From NCBI RefSeq assembly GCF_030581075.1, contig NZ_JAUQSW010000011.1, forward strand, positions 1-64,000: a stretch of 64,000 bases of DNA. The letters are read 5' to 3'. The translations under genes were made by a program, and so were the position numbers. Each line of letters starts with the position of its first letter. The first letter of the stretch is position 1. Source of the stretch: Hymenobacter cheonanensis. GTDB taxonomy: Bacteria > Bacteroidota > Bacteroidia > Cytophagales > Hymenobacteraceae. The notes beneath the pieces are model-generated. The model worked only from the letters and a program-made list of their open reading frames with translations. It was not told the DNA's origin and searched no databases. Below, in pieces: positions 24,424-32,939 of this stretch.

Positions 24424-24491
24424 GGTAATTGCCCGGCCCGCCCGGGCGGCCACCCTTTTTCTGCCACTTCTAATCCCCCCAGACCCCACTT

Positions 24492-25445
24492 ATGGAGCCT
24501 CAACAGGAATATCCCGAACCCCGCCAAAACAACAGCCGCGTCCTCCTCTGGGTGGCCCTCGTACTAGTGCTGGTCGGTATCAATGGGGTCTTGTTTTACT
24601 TGAATTCGCAGAAGAAGACCGAAAACGACCAGCTTACGACTCAGGTGCAGGCCAAAGACACCAAGCTGCAAGCCCAGATTAAGGAATACGAAGACCTGAA
24701 AGCCAGCTACGAGCGCCAAAGCCAGGACCTGCAGAAGCTGGGCCTCAGCAACGACTCGCTCGAAGCCCGCATTGCCGGCATCAATGCCGACCTGCTGAAG
24801 CTGCGCTCGTTTAAGGCGGGCTCGTTTTCGCTGGTCGAGCAGCAGCGCTTCAAGCAGCGCGCCCTCAACCTGGAAAGCCAGCTCAAGAAGAAGGACGACC
24901 AGATTGCCGACTTGCAGAAGTCGAACGAGAACCTCTACACCGAAACCACGACCCTCAAGGAAAAGCAAAACAAGCTGACGGATACCATCAGCACCATCGC
25001 CAAAACCAACCGCGACCTGAGCGAGAAAGTGACGGTAGCCTCGCGCATTCAGGCCGACAATATTCGCGTAAGTGTGCTCAATAAGAAGGACAAGGAGACG
25101 GACGATGACAAGGATGAGTACAAGGCCCGCAAGGTAGACCGCGTGAAAGTGGCCTTCAACCTGAGCCGCAACGACGTGACGCCCAAGGACACCAAAACTA
25201 TTTACCTACGCATTCTGGAGCCCGACGGCGCAGCCCTCTACAACCTGAGCACCGGCGGCGGCACCTTTACGGTAGATGGCCAGGAGGCCTTTTACACCAT
25301 GAAGCAGGACGTGGTGTTTGACAACACCCGGCAGGCCCTCAACTTCGTGTATGCCAAGGGCGGCGACTACAAAATCGGCCAGCACACGGTAGAGCTTTAC
25401 GAAGGCGGCGCCCTGATGGGCAAAAGCACCTTTACGCTGAAGTAG
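24492..25445 (+). CDS. inner-membrane-anchored coiled-coil protein
   Basis: A 317-residue protein with a short cytoplasmic N terminus, one membrane helix (about residues 17-37), a heptad-rich coiled coil (about 40-190) dense in Lys, Gln, Leu and Glu, and a C-terminal beta-rich domain (about 205-317). The C-terminal domain has regularly spaced Tyr, Phe and Thr (KTIYLRILEPDGAALYNL, QALNFVYAKGGDYKIGQHTV) and looks like an immunoglobulin-type sandwich. I do not recognise a named family. The topology suggests a periplasmic structural or scaffold protein. Confidence 0.75.
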   Translation: MEPQQEYPEPRQNNSRVLLWVALVLVLVGINGVLFYLNSQKKTENDQLTTQVQAKDTKLQAQIKEYEDLKASYERQSQDLQKLGLSNDSLEARIAGINADLLKLRSFKAGSFSLVEQQRFKQRALNLESQLKKKDDQIADLQKSNENLYTETTTLKEKQNKLTDTISTIAKTNRDLSEKVTVASRIQADNIRVSVLNKKDKETDDDKDEYKARKVDRVKVAFNLSRNDVTPKDTKTIYLRILEPDGAALYNLSTGGGTFTVDGQEAFYTMKQDVVFDNTRQALNFVYAKGGDYKIGQHTVELYEGGALMGKSTFTLK

Positions 25446-25469
25446 AAGACGTTAAGTTGATAAATAACG

Positions 25470-25567
25470 AACGTCATGCTGAACGAAGTGAAGCATCTCG
25501 CTCGAACTGTTGGAGTAGTGCCTCCAGCGGCTCGGGCAAGATGCTTCACTTCGTTCAGCATGACGTT
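25470..25567. repeat. palindromic intergenic element, family GTCATGCTGAAC
   Basis: Arms of about 29 perfectly paired bases begin AACGTCATGCTGAACGAAG, extend imperfectly for a further seven, and surround a loop of about 28 bases. It is the sister of the element at 19643. It ends about 25 bases before the next start codon. Confidence 0.85.
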
Positions 25568-25593
25568 TTTCGCGAGTAGCTAGCCCTCCCCCT

Positions 25594-26322
25594 ATGCCCG
25601 AACAAGCCCTGATGAGCTGGAGCGGCGGCAAAGACTCGGCGCTGGCGCTCTACCACGCCCTGCACGAGCCGGGCTACCGCGTGGCACACCTGCTCACGAG
25701 CGTAAATGCGCACTACGAGCGCATCTCGATGCACGGCGTGCGCGTGGCGCTGCTCGAAACCCAGGCCGCGCGCCTGGGCCTGCCGCTTATGCAGCTGCGG
25801 CTACCCGAAATGCCCACCATGCCCGAGTACGACCAGGCGCTGCTGGCCAGCCTTGCCGCGCTACGCGCCGAGGGCGTGGCGACGGCCGTGTACGGCGATA
25901 TTTTTTTGGAAGACCTGCGCGCCTACCGCGAGGCGCAGCTGATGCGGGCCGGGCTGCGGGGCGAGTTTCCGCTGTGGCAGCGGGCTAGTGCTGACCTGCT
26001 GCGCGAGTTTTGGGCGCTGGGCTTTCAGGCCATTGTGGTGTGCGTGAATGACCGCTACCTCGACGCCAGCTTCTGCGGGCGCCTGCTCGACGAGGCTTTT
26101 GTGCGCGACCTGCCGCCCGGCGTGGACCCCTGCGGCGAAAACGGCGAGTACCACAGCTTCGTGTTCGACGCGCCCTATTTCAGCGCGCCCATTGCCTTCC
26201 GCAAAGGTGAGCTGGTGCGCCGCACCTATGCGCCCCCGGCAGGCAGCGCGGCTAGCCCTGCGCCGGGCGCCGATGACCCGTTTGCCGCCGGCTTCTGGTA
26301 CTGTGACCTGCTGCCGGCCTAG
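25594..26322 (+). CDS. ATP-pyrophosphatase of the diphthine-ammonia ligase family
   Basis: A 242-residue adenine nucleotide alpha-hydrolase. The PP-loop SGGKDSALALYHAL lies near residues 9-22, and the GENGEYHSFVFDAPYF motif near 195 is typical of ATP_bind_4/Dph6 proteins. In eukaryotes and archaea the family amidates diphthine on elongation factor 2. Bacteria lack diphthamide, so the substrate in this organism must differ and is unknown. The family is common in Bacteroidota. It is probably cytoplasmic and monocistronic. Confidence 0.88.
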   Translation: MPEQALMSWSGGKDSALALYHALHEPGYRVAHLLTSVNAHYERISMHGVRVALLETQAARLGLPLMQLRLPEMPTMPEYDQALLASLAALRAEGVATAVYGDIFLEDLRAYREAQLMRAGLRGEFPLWQRASADLLREFWALGFQAIVVCVNDRYLDASFCGRLLDEAFVRDLPPGVDPCGENGEYHSFVFDAPYFSAPIAFRKGELVRRTYAPPAGSAASPAPGADDPFAAGFWYCDLLPA

Positions 26323-26388
26323 CGCCCAGGTGCTGTCGCCAGGGCAAACCGGCACCTGGCTAGCGAAATAGCAAATTCAGGCCGACTT

Positions 26389-29300
26389 TTGCGGCTTCTC
26401 TTTTTGCCCCGCCCCCGCTTGTCCGCTAAAAAATATCTCCTGCTTCTGGCGTTGCTGGCTTTGCCGCTGCTAGCCCTTGCCCAGCGCCGCCCGGCCGCCC
26501 GGCCCGGCTCCAAAAAAATGGTGGCTAACCCGCCCGCCCGCCGGCGAGCCGCTAAGCCGAAAAAAGCCAGTCCGCCCAAAGCTGCGGCGGCCACCCAGCA
26601 GCCCGGCTTTTTGCGCTACCTGCACTCGGCCTGGGTCGATAGCCTCATGCGCACGCTCACGCCCCGGCAGCGGGTGGGGCAGCTGTTTATGGTGGCCGCG
26701 TATTCCAATAAACCGGCTATCTACCAAGACTCTATCTCGACGCTGATACGCGACTACGGCATCGGCGGGCTGATATTTTTTCAGGGCGGGCCGGTGCGCC
26801 AGGCGCGCCTGCTGAATCGCTTTCAGCGCGAAAGCCGCGTGCCGCTGCTGGTGGCCATGGACGGCGAGTGGGGCGCCGGCATGCGCCTCGACAGCGTGCT
26901 ACGCTTCCCGTACCAGATGAGCCTGGGCGCGGTGCCCGCCGCCGACTCGGCCCTCCTCTACGACATGGGGCGCGAGGTGGCGCGTCAGTTCAAGCGGCTG
27001 GGTATGCAAGTCAACTTCGCGCCGGTGGTCGATGTCAATAACAACCCCGCCAACCCGGTTATCGGCTTCCGCTCGTGGGGCGAAAACCCGGCCGCCGTGT
27101 CGCGCCTCAGCCGCTTGTATATGATGGGGATGCAGGATGCGGGTGTGCTGGCCGTGGCCAAACACTTTCCCGGCCACGGCGACGTGGACGCCGACTCGCA
27201 CCTGGCCCTGCCGCTGGTGCGCGTAGACCGCGGCCGGCTCGACTCGCTTGAGCTGCCGCCCTTCAAAAGCATGATTGCCAACGGCATCGGCGGCATGATG
27301 GTGGCTCACCTCGATGTGCCCGCCCTCGATACTGCCCGCGGCCCTAGTACCTTGTCGAAGCCCACCGTGACGGGCCTGCTGCGCCAGCAGCTGGGTTTTA
27401 GAGGCGTGGTATTTACCGATGCCATGAACATGGCGGGCGTGATGAAAGTGACACCCACCGGCGAGGCCGAGGTGCGCGCCCTGCTGGCCGGCAACGACGT
27501 ACTGGAGTTCAGCAAAAACGTGCCGCTGGCCCTGCGCACCGTGCTGGCCGCCGTGGATAGCGGCCGCATCTCGCAGGCGCGCATCGACGAAAGCTGCCGC
27601 CGCGTGCTGGCCCTCAAGCAGTGGAGTGGCCTGCGCCGGGCTAGCCCCGTGCCCGAGCAAAATATCATTGCCGACCTCAACCCCGCCCACGCCCGCTACC
27701 TGGCCCACCGCCTCACCGAGCGCAGCCTCACGCTGCTGCGCAACCAGGGCAATATGCTGCCCTTGCAGCGCCTCGATACCCTGCGCGTGGCCACGCTCGT
27801 GCTCGGCGGCAGCCCCGCCGATACCACCGATTTTCAAAAAGCAGTGGCCAGCTACGATGCCCAGGCCGGGCATTTTCACCTGCCCGCCGCACCCACGCTG
27901 GACGAGCTGGAGGACATTCGGGCCAGGCTTTTTGGCTACGACGTGGTGCTGGTGGCGCTGCAAAGCCTGGGCCGCCTGCCGGCCACCAACTTCGGCATTG
28001 CGCCCGAGGCCAACCTGCTGCTGCGCGAGCTTACCAAGCCCGGCCAGCGGGTGGTGCTCAGCATTTTCGGCTCGGCCTACGCGGCGGCCAAGGTGCGCGA
28101 CTTCGACCGGGCCAGCGCCGTAGTCATGGCGTATCAGGAAAGCCCGTCGGCCCAGGAGCTGGCGGCGCAGCTCATTTTTGGCGGCATCGGGGCTAGCGGC
28201 AAGCTACCCGTGTCGGTGAGCAATAGCCTGCCCGCCGGCTTCGGCCTCACCACCCAGCCCGGCCTGCGGCTAGCCTATGCCAACCCCGAAGACGCCGGCA
28301 TGAGCCCCCGCCTGGAGGCCCGCGTGGACAGCATTATGGCCCAGGCGCTGGCGGCCGGCGCCACGCCGGGCGGGCAGGTAGTTATTGCCCGGCGCGGCGT
28401 GGTGGTGCTGCGCAAAAGCTATGGGGTGCAAGAGAAAACGGGCAGCAGCGCCGGGCCGGTGGCGGCGCTGCCCGGTGCCAGCGCCCCGGCGGCGGGCAAC
28501 TTCGGCAGCGAGCCGGGTAGTGAGCCCGGCCGCCCGGCTGGGGCTAGCCCGGCGCCGCAGCCGCTGCGCACTGGCCCGGCGCCCGGCGCCCGCCCCGTGC
28601 AAAATACCGACCTCTACGACCTCGCCTCGCTCACCAAGGTGCTGGCCGCCACGCCCGCGCTGCTCCGGCTGCAAGCGCAGGGTAAGTTCAGCCCCGATAG
28701 CACGCTGGGGCAGTTTTTTCCTTTCCTGCGCAAAACCAACAAGGCGGATTTGAAAATGCGCGACGTGCTGGCCCACCAGGCCGGCCTGCCCGCCTGGATT
28801 CCCTTCTGGAAGGACTTTGCCAAGGCCGATGGCGCGCTGCGCCGCCGGTGGTTCCGGCCCGATTCGTCGGCGCGCTTCCCGCTGCCGGTGGCCGGCGGGC
28901 TGTGGGGCCGCCGGCAATTGCCGGCTTATATCTACGAGCGTATCGGGGCCGCGCCGCTCAATGCCAAGCCTGGCTACGTGTACTCCGACCTCTCCTTTTA
29001 CCTCTACCCCGACCTCGTGCAGCGCCGCACGGGGCAGTCGTTCGAGCAGTTTTTGAGCAAGGAAGTGTACCGGCCGCTGGGGTCGGGGCTGCACTTTCAG
29101 CCGCGCCACCACGCCGCGCTAGGCCGCATAGTGCCTACCGAGTACGACTCGCTGTTTCGGCGCCAGCTGCTGCGTGGCTACGTCGATGATGAGGGCGCGG
29201 CGCTGCTGGGCGGCATCTCGGGCCACGCGGGTCTGTTTGGCTCGGCCAACGACGTGGCCCAGCTGGCCCAAACCTACGCCTGGGGCGGGCGCTACGGCGG

Positions 29301-29604
29301 CCAGCAGATTTTCGATAAAGCCATGCTGGCCGACTGGGCGCGGGCGCAGTTTGCCGGCAACCGGCGCGGGCTGGCCTTCGACCGGCCGGCTAGCCCCCCG
29401 GCGGGCAATACCGCGCCCGGGGCCTCGGCCGGCAGCTTTGGGCACTCGGGCTTCACGGGCACCTATTTCTGGGTCGACCCCGAGAAAGAGCTGGTGGTGG
29501 TGGTGCTCACCAACCGCGTTAATCCCTCGCGGCGGAATAATAAGCTGAGCCAGCTCAACGTGCGCACCCAGATTCAGCAGGTGGCACTGGAGGCTATTCG
29601 CTAG
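26389..29604 (+). CDS. GH3 beta-N-acetylhexosaminidase fused to a beta-lactamase-like serine hydrolase
   Basis: A 1071-residue exported fusion. After a signal peptide (core LLLLALLALPLLALAQ), residues about 80-420 form a GH3 N-terminal barrel. It has the NagZ-type His/Asp motif KHFPGHGDVDADSH near 258 and the nucleophile in FTDAMNMAG near 344. A GH3 C-terminal domain follows (about 425-620). Residues about 640-1065 are a PF00144 serine hydrolase with SLTK at 747-750 and YSDLSF near 867. A Pro/Ala/Gly-rich stretch of about 50 residues (about 688-738) is inserted early in that domain. Together the parts could act on amino-sugar and peptide parts of peptidoglycan. No ATG fits: starts are TTG at 26389 or TTG at 26419. 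Confidence 0.88.
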   Translation: MRLLFLPRPRLSAKKYLLLLALLALPLLALAQRRPAARPGSKKMVANPPARRRAAKPKKASPPKAAAATQQPGFLRYLHSAWVDSLMRTLTPRQRVGQLFMVAAYSNKPAIYQDSISTLIRDYGIGGLIFFQGGPVRQARLLNRFQRESRVPLLVAMDGEWGAGMRLDSVLRFPYQMSLGAVPAADSALLYDMGREVARQFKRLGMQVNFAPVVDVNNNPANPVIGFRSWGENPAAVSRLSRLYMMGMQDAGVLAVAKHFPGHGDVDADSHLALPLVRVDRGRLDSLELPPFKSMIANGIGGMMVAHLDVPALDTARGPSTLSKPTVTGLLRQQLGFRGVVFTDAMNMAGVMKVTPTGEAEVRALLAGNDVLEFSKNVPLALRTVLAAVDSGRISQARIDESCRRVLALKQWSGLRRASPVPEQNIIADLNPAHARYLAHRLTERSLTLLRNQGNMLPLQRLDTLRVATLVLGGSPADTTDFQKAVASYDAQAGHFHLPAAPTLDELEDIRARLFGYDVVLVALQSLGRLPATNFGIAPEANLLLRELTKPGQRVVLSIFGSAYAAAKVRDFDRASAVVMAYQESPSAQELAAQLIFGGIGASGKLPVSVSNSLPAGFGLTTQPGLRLAYANPEDAGMSPRLEARVDSIMAQALAAGATPGGQVVIARRGVVVLRKSYGVQEKTGSSAGPVAALPGASAPAAGNFGSEPGSEPGRPAGASPAPQPLRTGPAPGARPVQNTDLYDLASLTKVLAATPALLRLQAQGKFSPDSTLGQFFPFLRKTNKADLKMRDVLAHQAGLPAWIPFWKDFAKADGALRRRWFRPDSSARFPLPVAGGLWGRRQLPAYIYERIGAAPLNAKPGYVYSDLSFYLYPDLVQRRTGQSFEQFLSKEVYRPLGSGLHFQPRHHAALGRIVPTEYDSLFRRQLLRGYVDDEGAALLGGISGHAGLFGSANDVAQLAQTYAWGGRYGGQQIFDKAMLADWARAQFAGNRRGLAFDRPASPPAGNTAPGASAGSFGHSGFTGTYFWVDPEKELVVVVLTNRVNPSRRNNKLSQLNVRTQIQQVALEAIR

Positions 29605-29663
29605 CCTGGTGCAACCCCGGCCCGACTGGCGGCCTCTACTTATCATATCGGCCTGCTGAATTT

Positions 29664-30362
29664 ATGAAGAAGTATTACGCAGCTGTCGCTGTGGGGCTAG
29701 CCAGCGCCGGGCTGGCGGGGTGCAAAAGCCAAACCATCGAAACGCGCCTGCCAGCCGAGGCGCTGGCCTGGCAGCCCTACCAGGCGGGGCAGGTGCTGCG
29801 CTTTGGCCAGGCCAGCACGAGCCAAGTGCGCACTTACATTATCGGCGATGTACACGATGAGCTTATTCAATACTCGCGGGGCGGCAATGCGCCGGTGTAC
29901 CTAGGCCCGCCCACCAAATACCGCACCCAGATGATTACCGTGAGCGCCAACCGCACCGATACCGTGCGGTACGTGCGCACCGGCGCGAGCACCGCCGCTA
30001 AGCCCGATTCGGTGCTGTACACCGGCGGCACCACACTGCTCAGCCTAATGGCGGCTGACGATACCGGGAACTCGCCGCCGGCCTATCTCGGCTGGGATAT
30101 TGGGTTTGAATGCAATTTTCCGCTGTCGGAAGTAGTGGTTGGCCAGGCCCCCGCCGACACGGCCCAACAACTGCTGCCCACGCTGCGCCTGGGCGGCGTC
30201 ACCTATGGCCCGGTGCTGCGGCTAGCCAACCAGCTGGCGCCGCCCACGGGCCCCTACGTAAGCTTTCCGCGCAACAAGCCGGCCCGGCGGGTGTACTATG
30301 CCAAAGGCGTGGGCGTAGTCGGCTTTGTGGAAGGCAGCACGCTGTGGTACCTGCTGCCGTAG
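29664..30362 (+). CDS. lipoprotein of unknown function
   Basis: A 232-residue lipoprotein. The signal peptide ends in the lipobox LAGC, with Cys20 as the lipidated residue. The mature part is beta-rich, with spaced Tyr, Gly and Val and the segments VYLGPPTKYRTQM and PAYLGWDIGFECNFPL. No family is recognised. It follows the GH3 fusion on the same strand by 59 bases and may share its transcript. Confidence 0.7.
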   Translation: MKKYYAAVAVGLASAGLAGCKSQTIETRLPAEALAWQPYQAGQVLRFGQASTSQVRTYIIGDVHDELIQYSRGGNAPVYLGPPTKYRTQMITVSANRTDTVRYVRTGASTAAKPDSVLYTGGTTLLSLMAADDTGNSPPAYLGWDIGFECNFPLSEVVVGQAPADTAQQLLPTLRLGGVTYGPVLRLANQLAPPTGPYVSFPRNKPARRVYYAKGVGVVGFVEGSTLWYLLP

Positions 30363-30497
30363 CCCGGTAGGAGAGCGCGGGGAAGGTGCGCGCTGAGTGG
30401 CAGGCCGGGCCAGCTAGCCGCCTCCGGCGCTTGCCGCGGCGGCCACACAGCTACTATCTTCCGGCGCTTATCCTTTATTTCCCACCCCGCCCCGAAC

Positions 30498-32126
30498 ATG
30501 CTCGGACTTATGATGCTCCAGCCCCTGCGCATTGCGGGGCTGCTCGAACACGCCGCCAAGTGGCACGGCGACACCGAAATCGTATCGCGCCGGCCCGAGG
30601 GCGGCCCGCTGCACCGCTACACCTACGCCGCCGCCCACGGCCGCGCCAAGCAGCTGGCCAATGCCCTGCGGCGGCTAGGTATCCAAAACGGCGACCGCGT
30701 GGGCACGCTGGCCTGGAACACGCACCGGCATTTCGAGCTGTACTATGGCATCTCGGGCATTGCGGCGGTGTGCCACACCATCAACCCGCGCTTGTTTTTC
30801 GAGCAGCTGGTTTACATCATCAACCACGCTCAGGACCGGCTGCTGTTCTTCGACCTCACGTTTCTGCCCCTGGTCAATAAGCTGGCGCCGCACTGCGCCA
30901 CGGTAGAAAAATGGGTGTTGATGGCCGGCCCCGAGCACCTGCCCGCCGAGTCGGCCCTGCCGGGCCTGGCCAGCTACGAAAGCCTGCTGGCCGCCGAAAG
31001 CGCCGACTTTGAGTGGCCCGAATTTGATGAAAACACGGCCTCGTCGCTCTGCTACACCTCCGGCACCACCGACGAGCCCAAGGGCGTGCTCTACTCGCAC
31101 CGCTCCACGCTGCTGCACAGCTACGCCGCCTCGCTGCCCGACTGCTTCAACTGCGGCGCCCGCGATGTGGTGCTGCCCGTGGTGCCCATGTTCCACGTCA
31201 ATGCCTGGGGCATCCCCTACGTGGCCCCGCTCAATGGCTGCAAGCTGGTACTACCCGGCCCGGCGCTCGACGCGGCTAGCCTCTACGAGCTGTTTGAGAG
31301 CGAAGGCGTTACCTTCTCGGCTGGCGTGCCCACCATCTGGTTTGGGTTGTTGACCTACATGCGCGAGGGCCACCGCAAATTCTCGACCCTGCGTAAGATG
31401 ATAGTAGGCGGCGCCTCGTGCCCGCCCGCCCTGCTGCGCGCCTTTGATGAGGAGCTGGGCGTCGAAATCCGCCACGCCTGGGGCATGAGCGAAACCTCGC
31501 CGCTCGGCACCGTGAGCACCCTCAAGGCCAGCCAGCTCGACCTGCCCGAGGAAGCTAGGTTCTTCTTCAAAATCAAGCAGGGCCGCGCCATTTTCGGCAT
31601 CGACATGGAAATTGTGGACGGCGAGGGCCAGCCCCTGCCGCACGACGGCGTGGCCTTCGGCGACCTGCTGGTGCGTGGGCCGTTTGTGGCCAGCGACTAC
31701 TTTGGCACCCCTAGCCCTGGCCAGCTCACGGCTAGCGGCTGGTTTCGCACCGGCGACGTGGCTACCATCGACCCCGATGGCTTCATGAACATCACCGACC
31801 GCTCGAAAGATGTAATAAAATCGGGCGGCGAGTGGATTTCGAGCATCGACCTCGAAAACCTGGCCGTGGCCCACCCCGCCGTGGCCGAGGCCGCCGTTAT
31901 CGGCGTGCCGCACCCCAAGTGGAGCGAGCGGCCGCTGCTAATCGCCGTGCTTAAGCCCGGCCACGACCTCAGCGGCGAGGAGCTGCTAGCCTTCCTCGAC
32001 GGCAAAATAGCTCCCTGGTGGCGCCCCGACGCCGTGGAGTTCGTGGCCCAATTGCCCCACACCGCCACCGGCAAGCTGCTGAAGACGCAATTGCGGAAGG
32101 ATTTTGCGGGGTATGAGCTAAAGTAG
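30498..32126 (+). CDS. acyl-CoA ligase, AMP-forming (medium/long-chain)
   Basis: A 542-residue ANL-superfamily enzyme that activates a fatty acid to acyl-AMP and then acyl-CoA. The P-loop motif LCYTSGTTDEPKGVLYSH lies near residues 178-195. The aromatic A5 region reads HAWGMSETSPLG, the ATP-binding aspartate is in GWFRTGDVATID, and the hinge and lysine region shows SKDVIKSGGEWIS and the C-terminal GKLLKTQLR. The N-terminal MLGLM start resembles AlkK-type ligases. It is cytoplasmic and ends before a clear terminator. Chain-length preference is inference. Confidence 0.92.
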   Translation: MLGLMMLQPLRIAGLLEHAAKWHGDTEIVSRRPEGGPLHRYTYAAAHGRAKQLANALRRLGIQNGDRVGTLAWNTHRHFELYYGISGIAAVCHTINPRLFFEQLVYIINHAQDRLLFFDLTFLPLVNKLAPHCATVEKWVLMAGPEHLPAESALPGLASYESLLAAESADFEWPEFDENTASSLCYTSGTTDEPKGVLYSHRSTLLHSYAASLPDCFNCGARDVVLPVVPMFHVNAWGIPYVAPLNGCKLVLPGPALDAASLYELFESEGVTFSAGVPTIWFGLLTYMREGHRKFSTLRKMIVGGASCPPALLRAFDEELGVEIRHAWGMSETSPLGTVSTLKASQLDLPEEARFFFKIKQGRAIFGIDMEIVDGEGQPLPHDGVAFGDLLVRGPFVASDYFGTPSPGQLTASGWFRTGDVATIDPDGFMNITDRSKDVIKSGGEWISSIDLENLAVAHPAVAEAAVIGVPHPKWSERPLLIAVLKPGHDLSGEELLAFLDGKIAPWWRPDAVEFVAQLPHTATGKLLKTQLRKDFAGYELK

Positions 32127-32167
32127 TCGCATCACGCTGTAAAGTCCTTTGCAACGGACAGCTTTGG

Positions 32168-32197
32168 GCCCCTAGCAGTAACGCTAGGGGCTTTTTT
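32168..32197 (+). terminator. rho-independent terminator after the acyl-CoA ligase
   Basis: Arms GCCCCTAGC and GCTAGGGGC around a short AGTAAC loop are followed by TTTTTT. Confidence 0.88.
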
Positions 32198-32299
32198 GTG
32201 CTTGTGCAGGTATCAAGTTGGTGTCAGATTTTAGCAAAAATAGAATAGTAAGCCTCTGAGTTGCGTCGGTATATTTATTTCAGCCTATCGCACATTCCC

Positions 32300-32875
32300 A
32301 TGAAGCCACTTCTTCTCATTCTAGCTGTCGCGCTAGCCTTATCCGCTTGTAAAAAGGACGACCCTGAGGCCAGCCTACCGGCCGCCACGCAGGAGGGAGC
32401 CAATACGGGCGGCTATTTACTGGATGGGCGGGCCGTCGGCGCTACCGGCTATCCCGGCCACAATGGGCTGCTCTCCTCAACTCAGCCTACCCCACCCGTG
32501 GCTGGCGGGTTCGTGAATGACAGTATGCTGTACGTAGGGCTGTTCAGCATGTGGGGCAACCAACGCTATGAGCTGACATTTTTTGTGCGCTACCACGGCA
32601 TAGGGACTTATCAGCTTGGAAAAACAACCTCTACTTACAGCGGCTTGGCAGTGAAGTCCTTGCGTAATTACGCCGCTTTATATCAAGACTGTGTTTCACC
32701 TGCTTGTCCTACCCAAGCACATCGTACTGATTCCCTGCGCACGGGCACTCTCACGCTCACTTACGTCAACCGTCCCAAAGGCATAATCGCAGGTTTGTTT
32801 GAGTTTAGTGCCTACGATAATTCCAGTAAGCAGATTATCAATGTGAGCCGTGGTCGCTTCGACTTACGGGAGTGA
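32300..32875 (+). CDS. lipoprotein of unknown function, low GC
   Basis: A 191-residue lipoprotein. The start was placed at the ATG at 32300; an upstream in-frame TTG adds 13 residues. The signal peptide ends with the lipobox LSAC followed by KKDDPE, a common Bacteroidota lipoprotein export signal. The mature domain has YLLDGRAVGATGYPG and FFVRYHGIGTYQLG, and looks like a beta-rich domain without a name known to me. Base composition is near 46 percent GC in the segments counted (32581-32700), well below the neighbours, with A/T-ending codons. This suggests acquisition. Its own terminator follows. Confidence 0.75.
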   Translation: MKPLLLILAVALALSACKKDDPEASLPAATQEGANTGGYLLDGRAVGATGYPGHNGLLSSTQPTPPVAGGFVNDSMLYVGLFSMWGNQRYELTFFVRYHGIGTYQLGKTTSTYSGLAVKSLRNYAALYQDCVSPACPTQAHRTDSLRTGTLTLTYVNRPKGIIAGLFEFSAYDNSSKQIINVSRGRFDLRE

Positions 32876-32889
32876 GTATAAAAACTGCA

Positions 32890-32926
32890 AAAAAGCCCCG
32901 CTAGCTAGTGCCAGCGGGGCTTTTTT
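32890..32926. terminator. bidirectional terminator between the lipoprotein and DUF2723 genes
   Basis: Arms AAAAAAGCCCCGCT and AGCGGGGCTTTTTT flank a short loop and serve the two convergent genes. Confidence 0.88.
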
Positions 32927-32939
32927 GTGGGCAAGTTGT

